Positions 26,286-34,314 of a DNA stretch of 64,000 nt are shown here, one piece after another (within the stretch, counting starts at the first letter, position 1; every line of letters begins with the position of its first letter). The stretch is from Streptomyces sp. NWU339 (GTDB lineage Bacteria; Actinomycetota; Actinomycetes; Streptomycetales; Streptomycetaceae). Under the pieces are notes generated by a model. That model saw only the letters and a list, made by a program, of their open reading frames with translations. It was not told the origin of the DNA and did not search any database. A program made the translations under genes and the position numbers. The stretch lies in assembly GCF_003143855.1 (NCBI RefSeq), contig NZ_QFRK01000018.1, positions 98,092 to 162,091 of the forward strand, given 5' to 3'.

Positions 26286-26322
26286 AAGCGGGCCCCGGCG
26301 CTGGATTCGCCGGGGCCCGCTT
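26286..26322. terminator. Factor-independent-type terminator after suhB
   Basis: A perfect 15-bp stem (AAGCGGGCCCCGGCG and its complement) with a 7-base loop lies 40 bp after the suhB stop. No U-run follows, as is common in Streptomyces. It also faces the convergent small gene at 26377. Confidence 0.85.
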
Positions 26323-26376
26323 CGAACGCGCTCATGCGCAGGTACCGACGCGCCGGTCCTGACGCGGTCGGGCTGA

Positions 26377-26550
26377 TCAGGCTAGGGACGCACCGACCTC
26401 CACACCGTGCTCGGCGGCGAGCCGGCGCAGGTCGTCGAGCTCGCCCTGCTCCACCTCGACGAGGAAGTCGTCACCCTCGTCGCGGGCCCGGGACAGATCG
26501 GACTCGGTCGTCCTTATGCGCTGCAGAAGTCCTGCGGTGAAAGCGTCCAT
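26377..26550 (-). CDS. Small conserved hypothetical protein, 57 residues
   Basis: Starting at ATG 26550 the protein reads MDAFTAGLLQRIRTTESDLS and continues as one highly charged, helical sequence (RARDEGDDFLVEVEQGELDD, LRRLAAEHGV). It has no cysteines or membrane segment and probably forms a coiled-coil or helical hairpin. The bias against mutation-like codons and the compact acidic/basic pattern support a real gene. Reading frames that extend it upstream to 26706 look non-coding. Function unknown. It converges on suhB across the terminator. Confidence 0.75.
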   Translation of the reverse strand: MDAFTAGLLQRIRTTESDLSRARDEGDDFLVEVEQGELDDLRRLAAEHGVEVGASLA

Positions 26551-26790
26551 GCTGCGCCCCCTCGTCCTGGGTCGTGGGTCGACGGCACGAAGGTGTGCCG
26601 TTCGAAAGGGACGATCACGTCTGCGGTGGATGACCGGCGCCGCTCGGCCTGGGGCCACGGCGTCGGACACCCGGGTCCGCTCTGCAGGAAACGGATTGAT
26701 GCGCACCGCGGTGTGGCACGGTGCGAGCAGAGCGTGATCGCGGGATGTAAACCCGTCCTCCCCAGGCTCCCTTCCGCGGAAACCTCACCG

Positions 26791-26807
26791 TACGAGAAAA
26801 TCTCGTA
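26791..26807. repeat. 17-bp AT-rich palindrome in the cutRS upstream region
   Basis: TACGAGA and TCTCGTA form perfect 7-bp arms around AAA. This is unusually AT-rich for its surroundings and lies about 405 bp before cutR and 240 bp beyond the start of the divergent small gene. It could be an operator; no family consensus is recognised. Confidence 0.4.
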
Positions 26808-26952
26808 TTCCCGTGCCGTTCGTCCGGACTTTCCCTGTCCCGTGCCCCGCGCCACCGCCCGTTCCCGGTCGCGGACCCCGCCTTGGAGCTCCGGACGAAA
26901 TGGGCGTCCGATCAGCTCGCGGCGTCATGGGGTCCCCCTCCGCTCATGGGGT

Positions 26953-26987
26953 CCCTCCCGCTCGAGCGAAGTCGAGAGTGGGGGAGG
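26953..26987. repeat. Streptomyces-type intergenic hairpin repeat
   Basis: CCCTCCCGCTCGA and TCGAGAGTGGGGGAGG pair around GCGAAG to form a long imperfect hairpin. Similar elements recur in streptomycete intergenic regions; a variant of the same style (GGGGCACCCCCGGC... CTGGGGGAGG) occurs here at 46617-46647. A second C/G-rich imperfect hairpin follows at about 27021-27052. Together they fill much of the 660-bp gap before cutR, which otherwise shows no gene. Confidence 0.55.
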
Positions 26988-27212
26988 AGCTACTAGGGCC
27001 TTTCGGTAACGCGACTGGGGGTCCGTCCCCCTGCTCGCAGAGCTCGGGGGGAGTGCGTGCCAGGCGCCGCGAGCCGGGCGCCCATTTCGTTCGGGGCTCT
27101 TACAGCCGACTTATGGCCGAAAAGGGCAGGATGGAGGCAACACACCCACCGGCACCCTGCCCGCATGCGCTCCGGAGCGCTGCCCGGCGGGACTCGAGGA
27201 AGGACAAGCGAC

Positions 27213-27866
27213 GTGCGCGTACTCGTCGTCGAGGACGAGCAGCTGCTCGCCGATGCGGTGGCCACCGGACTACGCCGGGAGGCCATGGCCGTCGACGTCG
27301 TGTACGACGGGGCGGCCGCCCTGGAGCGCATCGGCGTCAACGACTACGACGTGGTCGTCCTCGACCGCGACCTCCCCCTCGTGCACGGCGACGACGTGTG
27401 CCGCAGGATCGTCGAACTCGGCATGCCCACGCGCGTGCTGATGCTCACGGCCTCCGGCGACGTCAGCGACCGGGTCGAGGGCCTGGAGATCGGCGCCGAC
27501 GACTATCTGCCCAAGCCCTTCGCGTTCAGCGAGCTCATCGCGCGCGTGCGCGCCCTGGGGCGGCGTACCAGCGTGCCGCTCCCGCCGGTCCTGGAGCGCG
27601 CCGGGATCAAGCTTGACCCCAACCGCCGCGAGGTGTTCCGCGAAGGCCAGGAGGTCCAGCTCGCGCCCAAGGAGTTCGCCGTCCTCGAGGTGCTCATGCG
27701 CAGCGAGGGCGCCGTCGTCTCCGCGGAGCAACTGCTGGAGAAGGCCTGGGACGAGAACACCGACCCGTTCACCAACGTGGTGCGGGTGACCGTCATGACC
27801 CTGCGCCGCAAGCTGGGCGAGCCGCCGGTCATCGTGACCGTGCCCGGCTCGGGCTACCGGATCTGA
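27213..27866 (+). CDS. cutR: Two-component response regulator CutR
   Basis: OmpR/PhoB-type regulator of 217 residues, the partner of CutS. The receiver domain starts VRVLVVEDEQLLADAV and has the phosphorylation site in VVVLDRDLPLVHGDD (about residue 51) and the KPFAFSELIARVRAL lysine. The winged-helix domain ends VIVTVPGSGYRI. GTG 27213 follows GAGGAAGGA. CutRS was first linked to copper-dependent pathways and actinorhodin repression in S. lividans/coelicolor and later to secretion stress. cutS follows 4 bp after the stop. Confidence 0.93.
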   Translation: MRVLVVEDEQLLADAVATGLRREAMAVDVVYDGAAALERIGVNDYDVVVLDRDLPLVHGDDVCRRIVELGMPTRVLMLTASGDVSDRVEGLEIGADDYLPKPFAFSELIARVRALGRRTSVPLPPVLERAGIKLDPNRREVFREGQEVQLAPKEFAVLEVLMRSEGAVVSAEQLLEKAWDENTDPFTNVVRVTVMTLRRKLGEPPVIVTVPGSGYRI

Positions 27867-27870
27867 TCCC

Positions 27871-29118
27871 GTGGCCGCCACCCCCACGCCCGCCCCGGGG
27901 TCCCCGCAGGCACCTCCGAAGCCCACCTGGGACCCCCACAGGCCGGTGCCGCCCTTCCCCTGGCTGCGCCCCACCATCCGGATACGGCTCACCCTGCTCT
28001 ACGGCGGCATGTTCCTGATCGCCGGCATCCTGCTGCTGTCGATCATCTACCTGTTCGCCGCGAACGCGCTGAAGGTGGGCAGTGACCTGCCCTTTCAAAT
28101 CCTCTTCGGACAGGTGAAGAGCGACATCTGCCATCTGCGCAGCGCGCAGATGCCCGCGGACGAGCTGAACAGAGCGCTGAACGAGTGCGTCAACAAGCAG
28201 CGCCAGCACGCCCTGGACAACCTGCTCAGCCGTTCCCTCCTCGCCCTGCTCGGCCTCGCGATCATCGCCTTCGCCTTCGGATACGCGATGGCCGGCCGCG
28301 TGCTGTCGCCGCTGGGCCGGATCACCCGCACCGCACGCGCGGTGGCGGGCTCCGACCTGTCCCGCCGGATCGAGCTGGACGGCCCGGACGACGAGCTCAA
28401 GGAGCTGGCCGACACCTTCGACGAGATGCTGGAGCGGCTGCAGCGGGCCTTCACCGCCCAGCAGCGCTTCGTCGGCAACGCCTCGCACGAACTGCGCACC
28501 CCGTTGGCGATCAACCGCACACTCCTCGAGGTGCACCTCTCCGACCCGAACGCGCCGGTGGAGCTCCAGCAGCTCGGCAAGACGCTGCTGGCCACCAACG
28601 AGCGCAGCGAACAGCTCGTCGAGGGCCTGCTGCTGCTCGCCCGCAGCGACAACCAGATCGTCGAGCGCAAGCCGGTGGATCTCGCCGAGGTGGCCTCCCA
28701 GGCCATCGACCAGGTGCACGCCGAGGCGCAGGCCAAGGGCGTGGAGATCCGGAGCGACCACAAGCCCGCGGTCGTCCAGGGCAACGGCGTACTGCTGGAG
28801 CGGATCGCGCTGAACCTGGTGCAGAACGCCGTGCGCTACAACGTGGCCGAGCGGGGATGGGTGGAGGTCACCACCCAGGTCCAGCACGGACAGGCGGTCC
28901 TGGTGGTGAGCAACACCGGTCCGGTGGTTCCGGCGTACGAGATCGACAACCTGTTCGAGCCGTTCCGGCGGTTGCGCACCGAGCGGACGGGCAGCGACAA
29001 GGGGGTCGGGCTCGGGCTCTCCATCGTCCGGTCGGTGGCGCGGGCGCACGGCGGGCACATCTACGCCCAGCCGCGTGAGGGGGGCGGACTCGTGATGCGG
29101 GTCACCCTGCCGATCTGA
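27871..29118 (+). CDS. cutS: Sensor histidine kinase CutS
   Basis: The 415-residue membrane kinase has a proline-rich cytoplasmic start, helix 1 (LTLLYGGMFLIAGILLLSII), an extracellular segment (about residues 58-120), helix 2 (LLALLGLAIIAFAFGYAMAG), HAMP, HisKA (NASHELRTPLAI, phospho-His about residue 209), N-box LVQNAVRYN and G-box GVGLGLSIV. Two cysteines lie in the extracellular loop (KSDICHLRSAQ and ALNECVNKQ), fitting a proposed role in sensing oxidative folding or secretion stress. GTG 27871 starts 4 bp after cutR, so they form one operon. Confidence 0.93.
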   Translation: MAATPTPAPGSPQAPPKPTWDPHRPVPPFPWLRPTIRIRLTLLYGGMFLIAGILLLSIIYLFAANALKVGSDLPFQILFGQVKSDICHLRSAQMPADELNRALNECVNKQRQHALDNLLSRSLLALLGLAIIAFAFGYAMAGRVLSPLGRITRTARAVAGSDLSRRIELDGPDDELKELADTFDEMLERLQRAFTAQQRFVGNASHELRTPLAINRTLLEVHLSDPNAPVELQQLGKTLLATNERSEQLVEGLLLLARSDNQIVERKPVDLAEVASQAIDQVHAEAQAKGVEIRSDHKPAVVQGNGVLLERIALNLVQNAVRYNVAERGWVEVTTQVQHGQAVLVVSNTGPVVPAYEIDNLFEPFRRLRTERTGSDKGVGLGLSIVRSVARAHGGHIYAQPREGGGLVMRVTLPI

Positions 29119-29508
29119 CATCATGTCGCCGACACACGGGGTGTTCGCGTTCGGCGGAATTTTCGAAGGGTGCCCCCGTCGTCCCCGTGTGGGATCGCTC
29201 ACAAGAGCGTTTCTCGATTCATCCACCCTCTGTGATCATGAACTCGCCGAAAGGCCGGGAAAGTCCCGGTTTTCGGGAGCCTTGATCACGGGAAGTACAC
29301 GGTGGGGCGGCTTTGAAGTGCCGCGTTCGGACCGTGTACGGTCCCCATCGCATCCAAGCCGGTCACTCATGAGGAGTTCGGTTGGGTGTCGATTGAGTAA
29401 CAGACCTTGATGTGAGGCAAAATCTCCGCCTCAGGTCGGGCACAAGTCCGGCCTCTCACGCGTTAGTGCGCTGGAGACACCGCATACACCCAGAGGGGGA
29501 GAGCGACA
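29119..29508. other. Intergenic region before the DUF4193 gene
   Basis: About 390 bp without a recognisable gene. It contains relatively AT-rich stretches near 29385-29435 (for example GAGTAACAGACC and GAGGCAAAATCT) that could hold the DUF4193 promoter, and a GGGGGAGAG ribosome-binding site directly before the ATG at 29509. No terminator stem of note was seen after cutS. Confidence 0.4.
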
Positions 29509-29805
29509 ATGGCAACCGATTACGACACTCCACGCAAGACCGACGACGACGTCGACTCGGACAGTCTTGAAGAGCTGAAGGCCCGCCGCAACGACAAGTC
29601 GGCCTCGGCCGTGGACGTCGACGAGTTCGAGGCCGCCGAAGGCCTCGAACTGCCCGGAGCGGACCTTTCGAACGAGGAACTGGCCGTCCGGGTCCTGCCC
29701 AAGCAGCAGGACGAGTTCACGTGCATGAGCTGCTTCCTCGTGCACCACCGCAGCCAGCTGGCCCGGGAGAAGAACGGTCAGCCGATCTGCCGCGACTGCG
29801 ACTGA
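29509..29805 (+). CDS. DUF4193 family protein
   Basis: A 98-residue acidic protein conserved throughout actinobacteria. The first half is a charged, probably disordered segment (DDDVDSDSLEELKARRNDKS); the second holds CMSCFLVHHRSQLAREKN followed by ICRDCD, a Cys4 arrangement (CxxC...CxxC) that suggests a small zinc ribbon. A strong GGGGGAGAG site precedes the ATG. The abundance of acidic residues and the zinc ribbon suggest a transcription- or RNA-associated partner, but no function is established. Confidence 0.9.
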   Translation: MATDYDTPRKTDDDVDSDSLEELKARRNDKSASAVDVDEFEAAEGLELPGADLSNEELAVRVLPKQQDEFTCMSCFLVHHRSQLAREKNGQPICRDCD

Positions 29806-29818
29806 GGGCGGGTCGGCC

Positions 29819-30751
29819 GTGACTGGCTCGACCCCTCCTCGGAAGCGCCGCTTCCTCGCGAGGGGAGCGGACTCGGGGCCGCAGGACGGCCCTCAGCGCG
29901 ACACGCGTGACCACGAGCGAGGCTCAACCGACACCGGGGCGGCCTCGCTCGAACTCGCAGTCGACCGGGGTGACCTCCCGGTATCCGCGGAGGTCACCAC
30001 CACCGCACCGGTGGCTCGCCGGCGGGCCGCGGAGTTCCGGGACAAGGCCGGGGAAGGCGCCCGCAAGGGCGGTGCCCGCGCGCGTGCGGGCCTGGCGTAT
30101 CTCACGGACCGGGTCATCGAGATGGCCCCGCGGGTGCCCGTGAGGGACCTGCGGACGCTGCGGAGGCAGTTCCCCGGGCTCGGTCCCGAGGAGCTCGCGG
30201 ACAAGCTCGTGGCGGGCGCGGCGAGGGCCACGGCGACGGTCGGGGCCGGAGTCGGCGCGGCGGCGATGATGCCCGTGCCGCCGGCGATGCCGGCGGAGCT
30301 GGCCGCCGAGGTCACCGGCGTCGCCGCGATCGAACTGAAACTGATCGCCGAACTCCACGAGGTCTACGGCGTACGACCCGCGGGCAGCCTCGCACAGCGC
30401 AGCACCGCGTATCTGAACGCCTGGTCGCAGGAGCGCGGAATCGAGGCGACCAGGCCCTCCATCGTGGGCGCGGCGATGAACAGCCACATGAAGCGCGAAC
30501 TGCGCCAGCGGATCATGAAGCGCACCGTGCGCAATCTGCCGAACCTCATGCCGTTCCTGGTGGGAGCCGCCGTCGGCGCGGTCATGAACCGCAGGGACAC
30601 CAGAAAGCTCGCCGCCCGTATCCAGACCGACCTGCGCAGGACCCAGGTTCCCTGGGACGCCCTGCCCGAGCTCCCGGCCCTCGAGACCCCGGCCGACGCC
30701 CTGGACCTGGACGCGTTCATCGGCGAGAAGGGCGGACGCGGAGTCCCATGA
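29819..30751 (+). CDS. Conserved protein resembling the EcsC family
   Basis: The 310-residue protein has a disordered basic N terminus of about 60 residues and a conserved core from about 80 to 260. The core contains a hydrophobic helical segment (GVGAAAMMPVPPAMPAELAA) followed by VTGVAAIELKLIAELHEVYG, which resembles EcsC-family proteins, and a second hydrophobic stretch, LPNLMPFLVGAAVGAVMN, typical of membrane association. EcsC proteins were named after the B. subtilis ecs operon and have no settled activity. GTG 29819 lies 13 bp after the DUF4193 stop, implying an operon. Confidence 0.7.
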   Translation: MTGSTPPRKRRFLARGADSGPQDGPQRDTRDHERGSTDTGAASLELAVDRGDLPVSAEVTTTAPVARRRAAEFRDKAGEGARKGGARARAGLAYLTDRVIEMAPRVPVRDLRTLRRQFPGLGPEELADKLVAGAARATATVGAGVGAAAMMPVPPAMPAELAAEVTGVAAIELKLIAELHEVYGVRPAGSLAQRSTAYLNAWSQERGIEATRPSIVGAAMNSHMKRELRQRIMKRTVRNLPNLMPFLVGAAVGAVMNRRDTRKLAARIQTDLRRTQVPWDALPELPALETPADALDLDAFIGEKGGRGVP

Positions 30752-30805
30752 ACCCCGCCCGGCCCGTGCTGCCGTTCCGCCCCGGAGAGGCCCTGCCCAG
30801 CCGTG

Positions 30806-31267
30806 CTAGGCGGCGGCCTTCGCCGCCCGCAGTGCATCCGCCAGCCGCTGCGGCTCACGCGTCGACAGGAAGGCGTACGGCGTCGGGTCCTCCGGGTCGG
30901 TGATCTCCACCCGCACCGCCCCGGGGATGTAGGCCCGCAGCAGCATGAAGCAGCGCGGGTCCGCCCGGTGGGTGCGCCAGGCGCGGGCTTCCTCGGCGTC
31001 CAGGACCTCCGCCTCGCCCAGTGCCGTCACCGGGATCCTCGCCTCACCGGCGATCAGCAGGCCGCCCACGACCCGGATGCGCACCGAGCCGTACGCGCTG
31101 ACCACGACCGCCGCCGCGGCGCTGCCGACGGCCAGGCCGCCGAGCATCGGCAGGGTGCCGAGCGGCAGCACGATCAGGGCCAGCGAGACACCCGCGAGCA
31201 AGGAGATCAGCCACCAGGAGCGGGGCGCGGTCAGGCGTTCTTCGTACGGGGCGGCGGAGAGCTGCAT
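30806..31267 (-). CDS. DUF3093 family membrane protein
   Basis: A 153-residue protein beginning MQLSAAPYEERLTAPRSWWL with two closely spaced transmembrane helices (LISLLAGVSLALIVLPLGTL and GLAVGSAAAAVVVSAYGSVR), then a soluble domain with AYIPGAVRVEITDPEDPTPY and AFLSTREPQRLADAL. This arrangement is diagnostic for DUF3093, widespread next to dut in actinobacteria, as here, where it is divergent from the thioesterase-dut operon. Function unknown. ATG 31267 was preferred over far-upstream starts that enter the divergent promoter. Confidence 0.9.
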   Translation of the reverse strand: MQLSAAPYEERLTAPRSWWLISLLAGVSLALIVLPLGTLPMLGGLAVGSAAAAVVVSAYGSVRIRVVGGLLIAGEARIPVTALGEAEVLDAEEARAWRTHRADPRCFMLLRAYIPGAVRVEITDPEDPTPYAFLSTREPQRLADALRAAKAAA

Positions 31268-31323
31268 GGATCCAGCTTGGCAGGTGTCGGAGGATGGCCG
31301 ACGCGCGGGTAAGGTCTGCGCCT

Positions 31324-31908
31324 GTGAGTGGTACTTCCTCAGTTCTTCAGCCTCCCGCCGACGCCGTGAAACCGGTGCGCCACCCGGACGCGCCCGCACC
31401 CGGCGAGCTGCTGGGCGCACACTACGGCCAGTGTTTCGGCTGTGGCGGCGAACAGCCCCACGGACTGCACCTCGAGGCGCGGGCCGGCGAAGAGGTGTCG
31501 GTCACCGCCGCGTTCACCGTGCGGCCCGCCCACCAGGGCGCCCCCGGCCTGGCGCACGGCGGGGTGCTCGCCAGCGCCCTGGACGAGACGCTCGGCTCGC
31601 TGAACTGGCTGCTGCGGACGATCGCCGTGACCGGCAGGCTCGAGACCGACTTCGTCCAGCCCGTGCCGGTCGACACCACGCTCCATCTGGAGGCGGAGGT
31701 GACCGCGGTGGCGGGCCGGAAGATCTACTCCACCGCCACCGGACGCATCGGCGGCCCCGTCGGCCCGGTCGCCGTCCGCGCCGACGCGCTCTTCGTCGAG
31801 GTCGAGATCGACCACTTCATCGACCACGGCCGCCCCGAGGAGATCCGGGCCGTCATGGAGGACCCGGACCAGGTCCGTCGCGCCCGCGCCTTCGAGGTGA
31901 ACCCGTGA
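31324..31908 (+). CDS. PaaI-like hotdog-fold thioesterase
   Basis: The 194-residue protein has a cysteine-containing N-terminal segment (YGQCFGCGGEQPHGL) followed by a hotdog domain with the PaaI-type active-site region GAPGLAHGGVLASALDETLG, where the histidine-glycine-glycine and following acidic residue are typical. Family members cleave acyl-CoA thioesters of unknown identity. GTG 31324 (MSGTSSVLQPP) is preceded by TAAGGT; ATG 31294 is an alternative. Its stop overlaps the dut start (GTGA), placing both in one operon. Confidence 0.85.
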   Translation: MSGTSSVLQPPADAVKPVRHPDAPAPGELLGAHYGQCFGCGGEQPHGLHLEARAGEEVSVTAAFTVRPAHQGAPGLAHGGVLASALDETLGSLNWLLRTIAVTGRLETDFVQPVPVDTTLHLEAEVTAVAGRKIYSTATGRIGGPVGPVAVRADALFVEVEIDHFIDHGRPEEIRAVMEDPDQVRRARAFEVNP

Positions 31909-32465
31909 GCGAGCCCCGCAGCGGCGAACTCCGGGTGCTGCTCCGGCGCGTCGACCCGGACGTACCGCTTCCGGCGTACGAGCACCCCGGTGACGCGGGA
32001 GCCGACCTGCGCACCACCGAGGCGTGCGAACTGGCGCCCGGTGAACGGGCCGTTCTGCCCACCGGAGTGTCTGTGGCCCTGCCCGAGGGGTACGCGGCCT
32101 TCGTGCACCCGCGATCCGGTCTTGCCGCCCGCTGCGGCGTCGCCCTGGTGAATGCCCCGGGGACGGTTGATGCCGGGTACCGTGGGGAGATCAAGGTGAT
32201 CGTGGTGAATCTCGACCCGCGCGAGGCCGTGCGGTTCGAGCGCTTCGACCGGATTGCCCAACTGGTCGTCCAGCAGGTCGAGCGGGTCCGTTTCGTGCCG
32301 GTCGCGGAGCTGTCCTGCTCGGTACGGGCCGAGGGGGGCTTCGGGTCCACCGGCGGCCATGCCGCCGTGGAAGGTAAGAGCGGCACAAGCGTTCAGGCCG
32401 CCGAAGGCGGCGCAGCGGGTGGGAATCGATACGCTTCGGTCGTATCCGACCGGGAAGGACAGTGA
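31905..32465 (+). CDS. dut: Deoxyuridine 5'-triphosphate nucleotidohydrolase (dUTPase)
   Basis: Trimeric dUTPase hydrolyses dUTP to dUMP and pyrophosphate, keeping uracil out of DNA. All five motifs appear: HPGDAGADLRT, PRSGLAARCGV, NAPGTVDAGYRGEIKVI, RIAQLVVQ and the C-terminal P-loop-like GGFGSTGGH. The 186-residue protein is longer than the usual 150 or so because a glycine- and alanine-rich tail of about 35 residues follows motif 5. The GTG start overlaps the thioesterase stop; the DUF3710 gene begins 1 bp after the dut stop. Confidence 0.95.
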   Translation: MSEPRSGELRVLLRRVDPDVPLPAYEHPGDAGADLRTTEACELAPGERAVLPTGVSVALPEGYAAFVHPRSGLAARCGVALVNAPGTVDAGYRGEIKVIVVNLDPREAVRFERFDRIAQLVVQQVERVRFVPVAELSCSVRAEGGFGSTGGHAAVEGKSGTSVQAAEGGAAGGNRYASVVSDREGQ

Positions 32466-32466
32466 C

Positions 32467-33228
32467 GTGTTCGGACGTCGCAAGAAGAGGGATGCCGCCG
32501 AGGACGCGGCCGGCGAGGCCGAGCAGGTCGTCGACGGTGTCGACACGGAGGCGGAAGGCGAGCGCGAGCGACTGAGGCTCGAGCCCGCACCGCGGCCCGA
32601 CGGGCCCTGGGACAGTTCCGAGGTGAGCGCGCCCGGTGAGGGCCGGGTCGACCTGGGCGGCCTGTTCGTGCCCGGCGTGGACGGCATGGAGCTGCGGGTC
32701 GAGGTCGCGGGCGACGCGATCGTCGCGGCCACCGTCGTGCTGCACGACAGCGCCATCCAGCTGCAGGGCTTCGCGGCCCCCAAGCGCGAGGGCATCTGGA
32801 GCGAGGTCCGCGAGGAGATCGCGTCCGGCATCACCCAGCAGGGCGGCATCATCGACGAGGTCGAGGGCCCGCTGGGCTGGGAGCTGCGTGCCCAGGTGCC
32901 GGTGCAACTGCCGGACGGCACGGGCGGTTTCCAGGTCGTACGGTTTGTCGGCGTGGACGGCCCGCGCTGGTTCCTGCGCGGGGTGATCTCGGGTCAGGGC
33001 GCGGTGCAGCCGCAGGCCGCCGGGCTGCTGGAGCAGATCTTCCAGGACACGGTCGTGGTGCGCGGGGACGGCCCGATGGCGCCGCGCGACCCGATCGTCC
33101 TGAAGCTGCCGAACGACGCCCAGATGGTCCCCGAGGGCGTGCAGCAGGACGAGGGCTCCGAGGGCTCCCGCTTCGCGGGCGGCATGGGACAGCTGGCGCG
33201 CGGCCCGGAGATCACCGAGGTCCGCTGA
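32467..33228 (+). CDS. DUF3710 family protein
   Basis: The 253-residue cytoplasmic protein begins MFGRRKKRDAAEDAAGEAEQ at GTG 32467, with GGAAGGA eight bases upstream. A charged N-terminal segment of about 55 residues precedes the DUF3710 domain (RVDLGGLFVPGVDGMELRVE; VVLHDSAIQLQGFAAPKREG; GWELRAQVPVQL; RWFLRGVISGQGAVQP). The gene follows dut in most actinobacteria, as here, suggesting a link to nucleotide or DNA metabolism, but no activity is known. Confidence 0.9.
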   Translation: MFGRRKKRDAAEDAAGEAEQVVDGVDTEAEGERERLRLEPAPRPDGPWDSSEVSAPGEGRVDLGGLFVPGVDGMELRVEVAGDAIVAATVVLHDSAIQLQGFAAPKREGIWSEVREEIASGITQQGGIIDEVEGPLGWELRAQVPVQLPDGTGGFQVVRFVGVDGPRWFLRGVISGQGAVQPQAAGLLEQIFQDTVVVRGDGPMAPRDPIVLKLPNDAQMVPEGVQQDEGSEGSRFAGGMGQLARGPEITEVR

Positions 33229-33260
33229 GCCCGTCGGATCAGCTGAGTCAGTCGAGCGGA

Positions 33261-33294
33261 GCAGGGGCCGCACCCGACCGGGTGCGGCCCCTGC
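33261..33294. terminator. Terminator after the dut operon
   Basis: A perfect 15-bp stem (GCAGGGGCCGCACCC and complement) closes over the 4-base loop GACC, 32 bp after the DUF3710 stop and 107 bp before the next gene. This is a typical strong Streptomyces terminator without a T-run. Confidence 0.88.
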
Positions 33295-33401
33295 CCGTCC
33301 CACCCGTTCCGACCCGTTGATCGGCAGGGCGCCCGGCAGCGATACTGGCGGCCCGGTCCGGCGGCGAGGCGCGCGACCGGTACCCGGGGGAGGGCGGGCG
33401 A

Positions 33402-34106
33402 ATGAGCCAGGCGATCGGCCAGGTGGCCACCGAGACCATGGTGCGCGTCGAGAACGTGCACAAGTCCTACGGCACCGGAGCCGCCGCGGTCCACGCCCTG
33501 CGCGGTGTCTCCTTCGACGTACCGCGCGGTGAGCTGGTCGCCCTCAAGGGGCGCTCGGGCTCCGGCAAGACCACCCTGCTCAACATCGTCGGCGGTCTCG
33601 ACACCCCGGACGAGGGGCGGGTCACCGTCGACGGGCTCGCCATCGCCGACCTGGACGAGAACGGGCTGCTCGCCCTGCGCCGGGACCGGATCGGCTTCGT
33701 CTTCCAGTCCTTCGGGCTGATCCCCATCCTCACCGCGGCCGAGAACGTGGGGGTCCCGCTCCGGCTGCGCCGCGCCGACCCGCGCGAGCGCGAGGAACGC
33801 GTGGACCTGCTGCTGTCCCTGGTGGGCCTCGCCGACCACGCGGCACAGCGGCCGGGCGAACTGTCCGGCGGCCAGCAGCAGCGGGTCGCCATCGCCCGCG
33901 CCCTCGCCAACGACCCGGCCCTGCTCATCGCCGACGAGCCGACCGGTCAGCTCGACGCGGAGACCGGGCACTCCGTGATGGAACTGCTGCGCGCGGTCGT
34001 GCGCAGTGAGCAGGTCACCGCGGTCGTCGCCACGCACGACGCGACCCTGCTCGACCTCGCCGACCGCGTCCTGGAACTGGGCGACGGCGAGATCGTCGAA
34101 CCCTGA
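33402..34106 (+). CDS. ABC transporter ATP-binding protein (LolD/MacB type), apparently orphan
   Basis: The 234-residue ATPase has Walker A GRSGSGKTT, Q-loop FQSFGLIP, signature LSGGQQQRVAIARAL, Walker B ALLIADEPTG and H-loop ATHD. The sequence style (HALRGVSFDVPRGELVALKG; NIVGGLDTPDEG) matches the MacB/LolD/FtsE-like group, which pairs with FtsX-like permeases. No permease gene is present on either side within the window, so it must partner with one elsewhere. ATG 33402 follows GGGGGAGGG. A 20-bp tandem duplication copies its last codons and stop. Confidence 0.92.
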   Translation: MSQAIGQVATETMVRVENVHKSYGTGAAAVHALRGVSFDVPRGELVALKGRSGSGKTTLLNIVGGLDTPDEGRVTVDGLAIADLDENGLLALRRDRIGFVFQSFGLIPILTAAENVGVPLRLRRADPREREERVDLLLSLVGLADHAAQRPGELSGGQQQRVAIARALANDPALLIADEPTGQLDAETGHSVMELLRAVVRSEQVTAVVATHDATLLDLADRVLELGDGEIVEP

Positions 34107-34136
34107 CGGAGGCCGGCGAACCCTGACGGAGGCCGG
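34097..34136 (+). repeat. Two-copy 20-bp tandem repeat over the ABC ATPase stop codon
   Basis: The unit CGAACCCTGACGGAGGCCGG occurs twice head to tail, at 34097-34116 and 34117-34136, with a decayed third start after it. The first copy contains the gene's final codons and TGA. Such a duplication leaves the protein intact but adds a second in-frame-independent copy of the gene end to the 3' untranslated region. Confidence 0.9.
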
Positions 34137-34314
34137 TGGACCCTGGCGGCCGATCGGCGGCGTCCAGCCCGAGTCCGTCGGCGTCCGTCAGGGTTCCGTC
34201 AAGGACGCGCTCCCCACCCCGACCAGCACCTTTCGCCGCGCCGGACGACCGTAGGGTCGACTCCGCACGGGCAGCACGGACAGCGCTGCCCGCCGACCGG
34301 AAGACAATGAGGGC

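Noticed and set aside
29119..29508. Riboswitch or ydaO-type c-di-AMP element
   Set aside because: I could not match any conserved riboswitch core here or in front of the KimA-like gene at 40594-40831.
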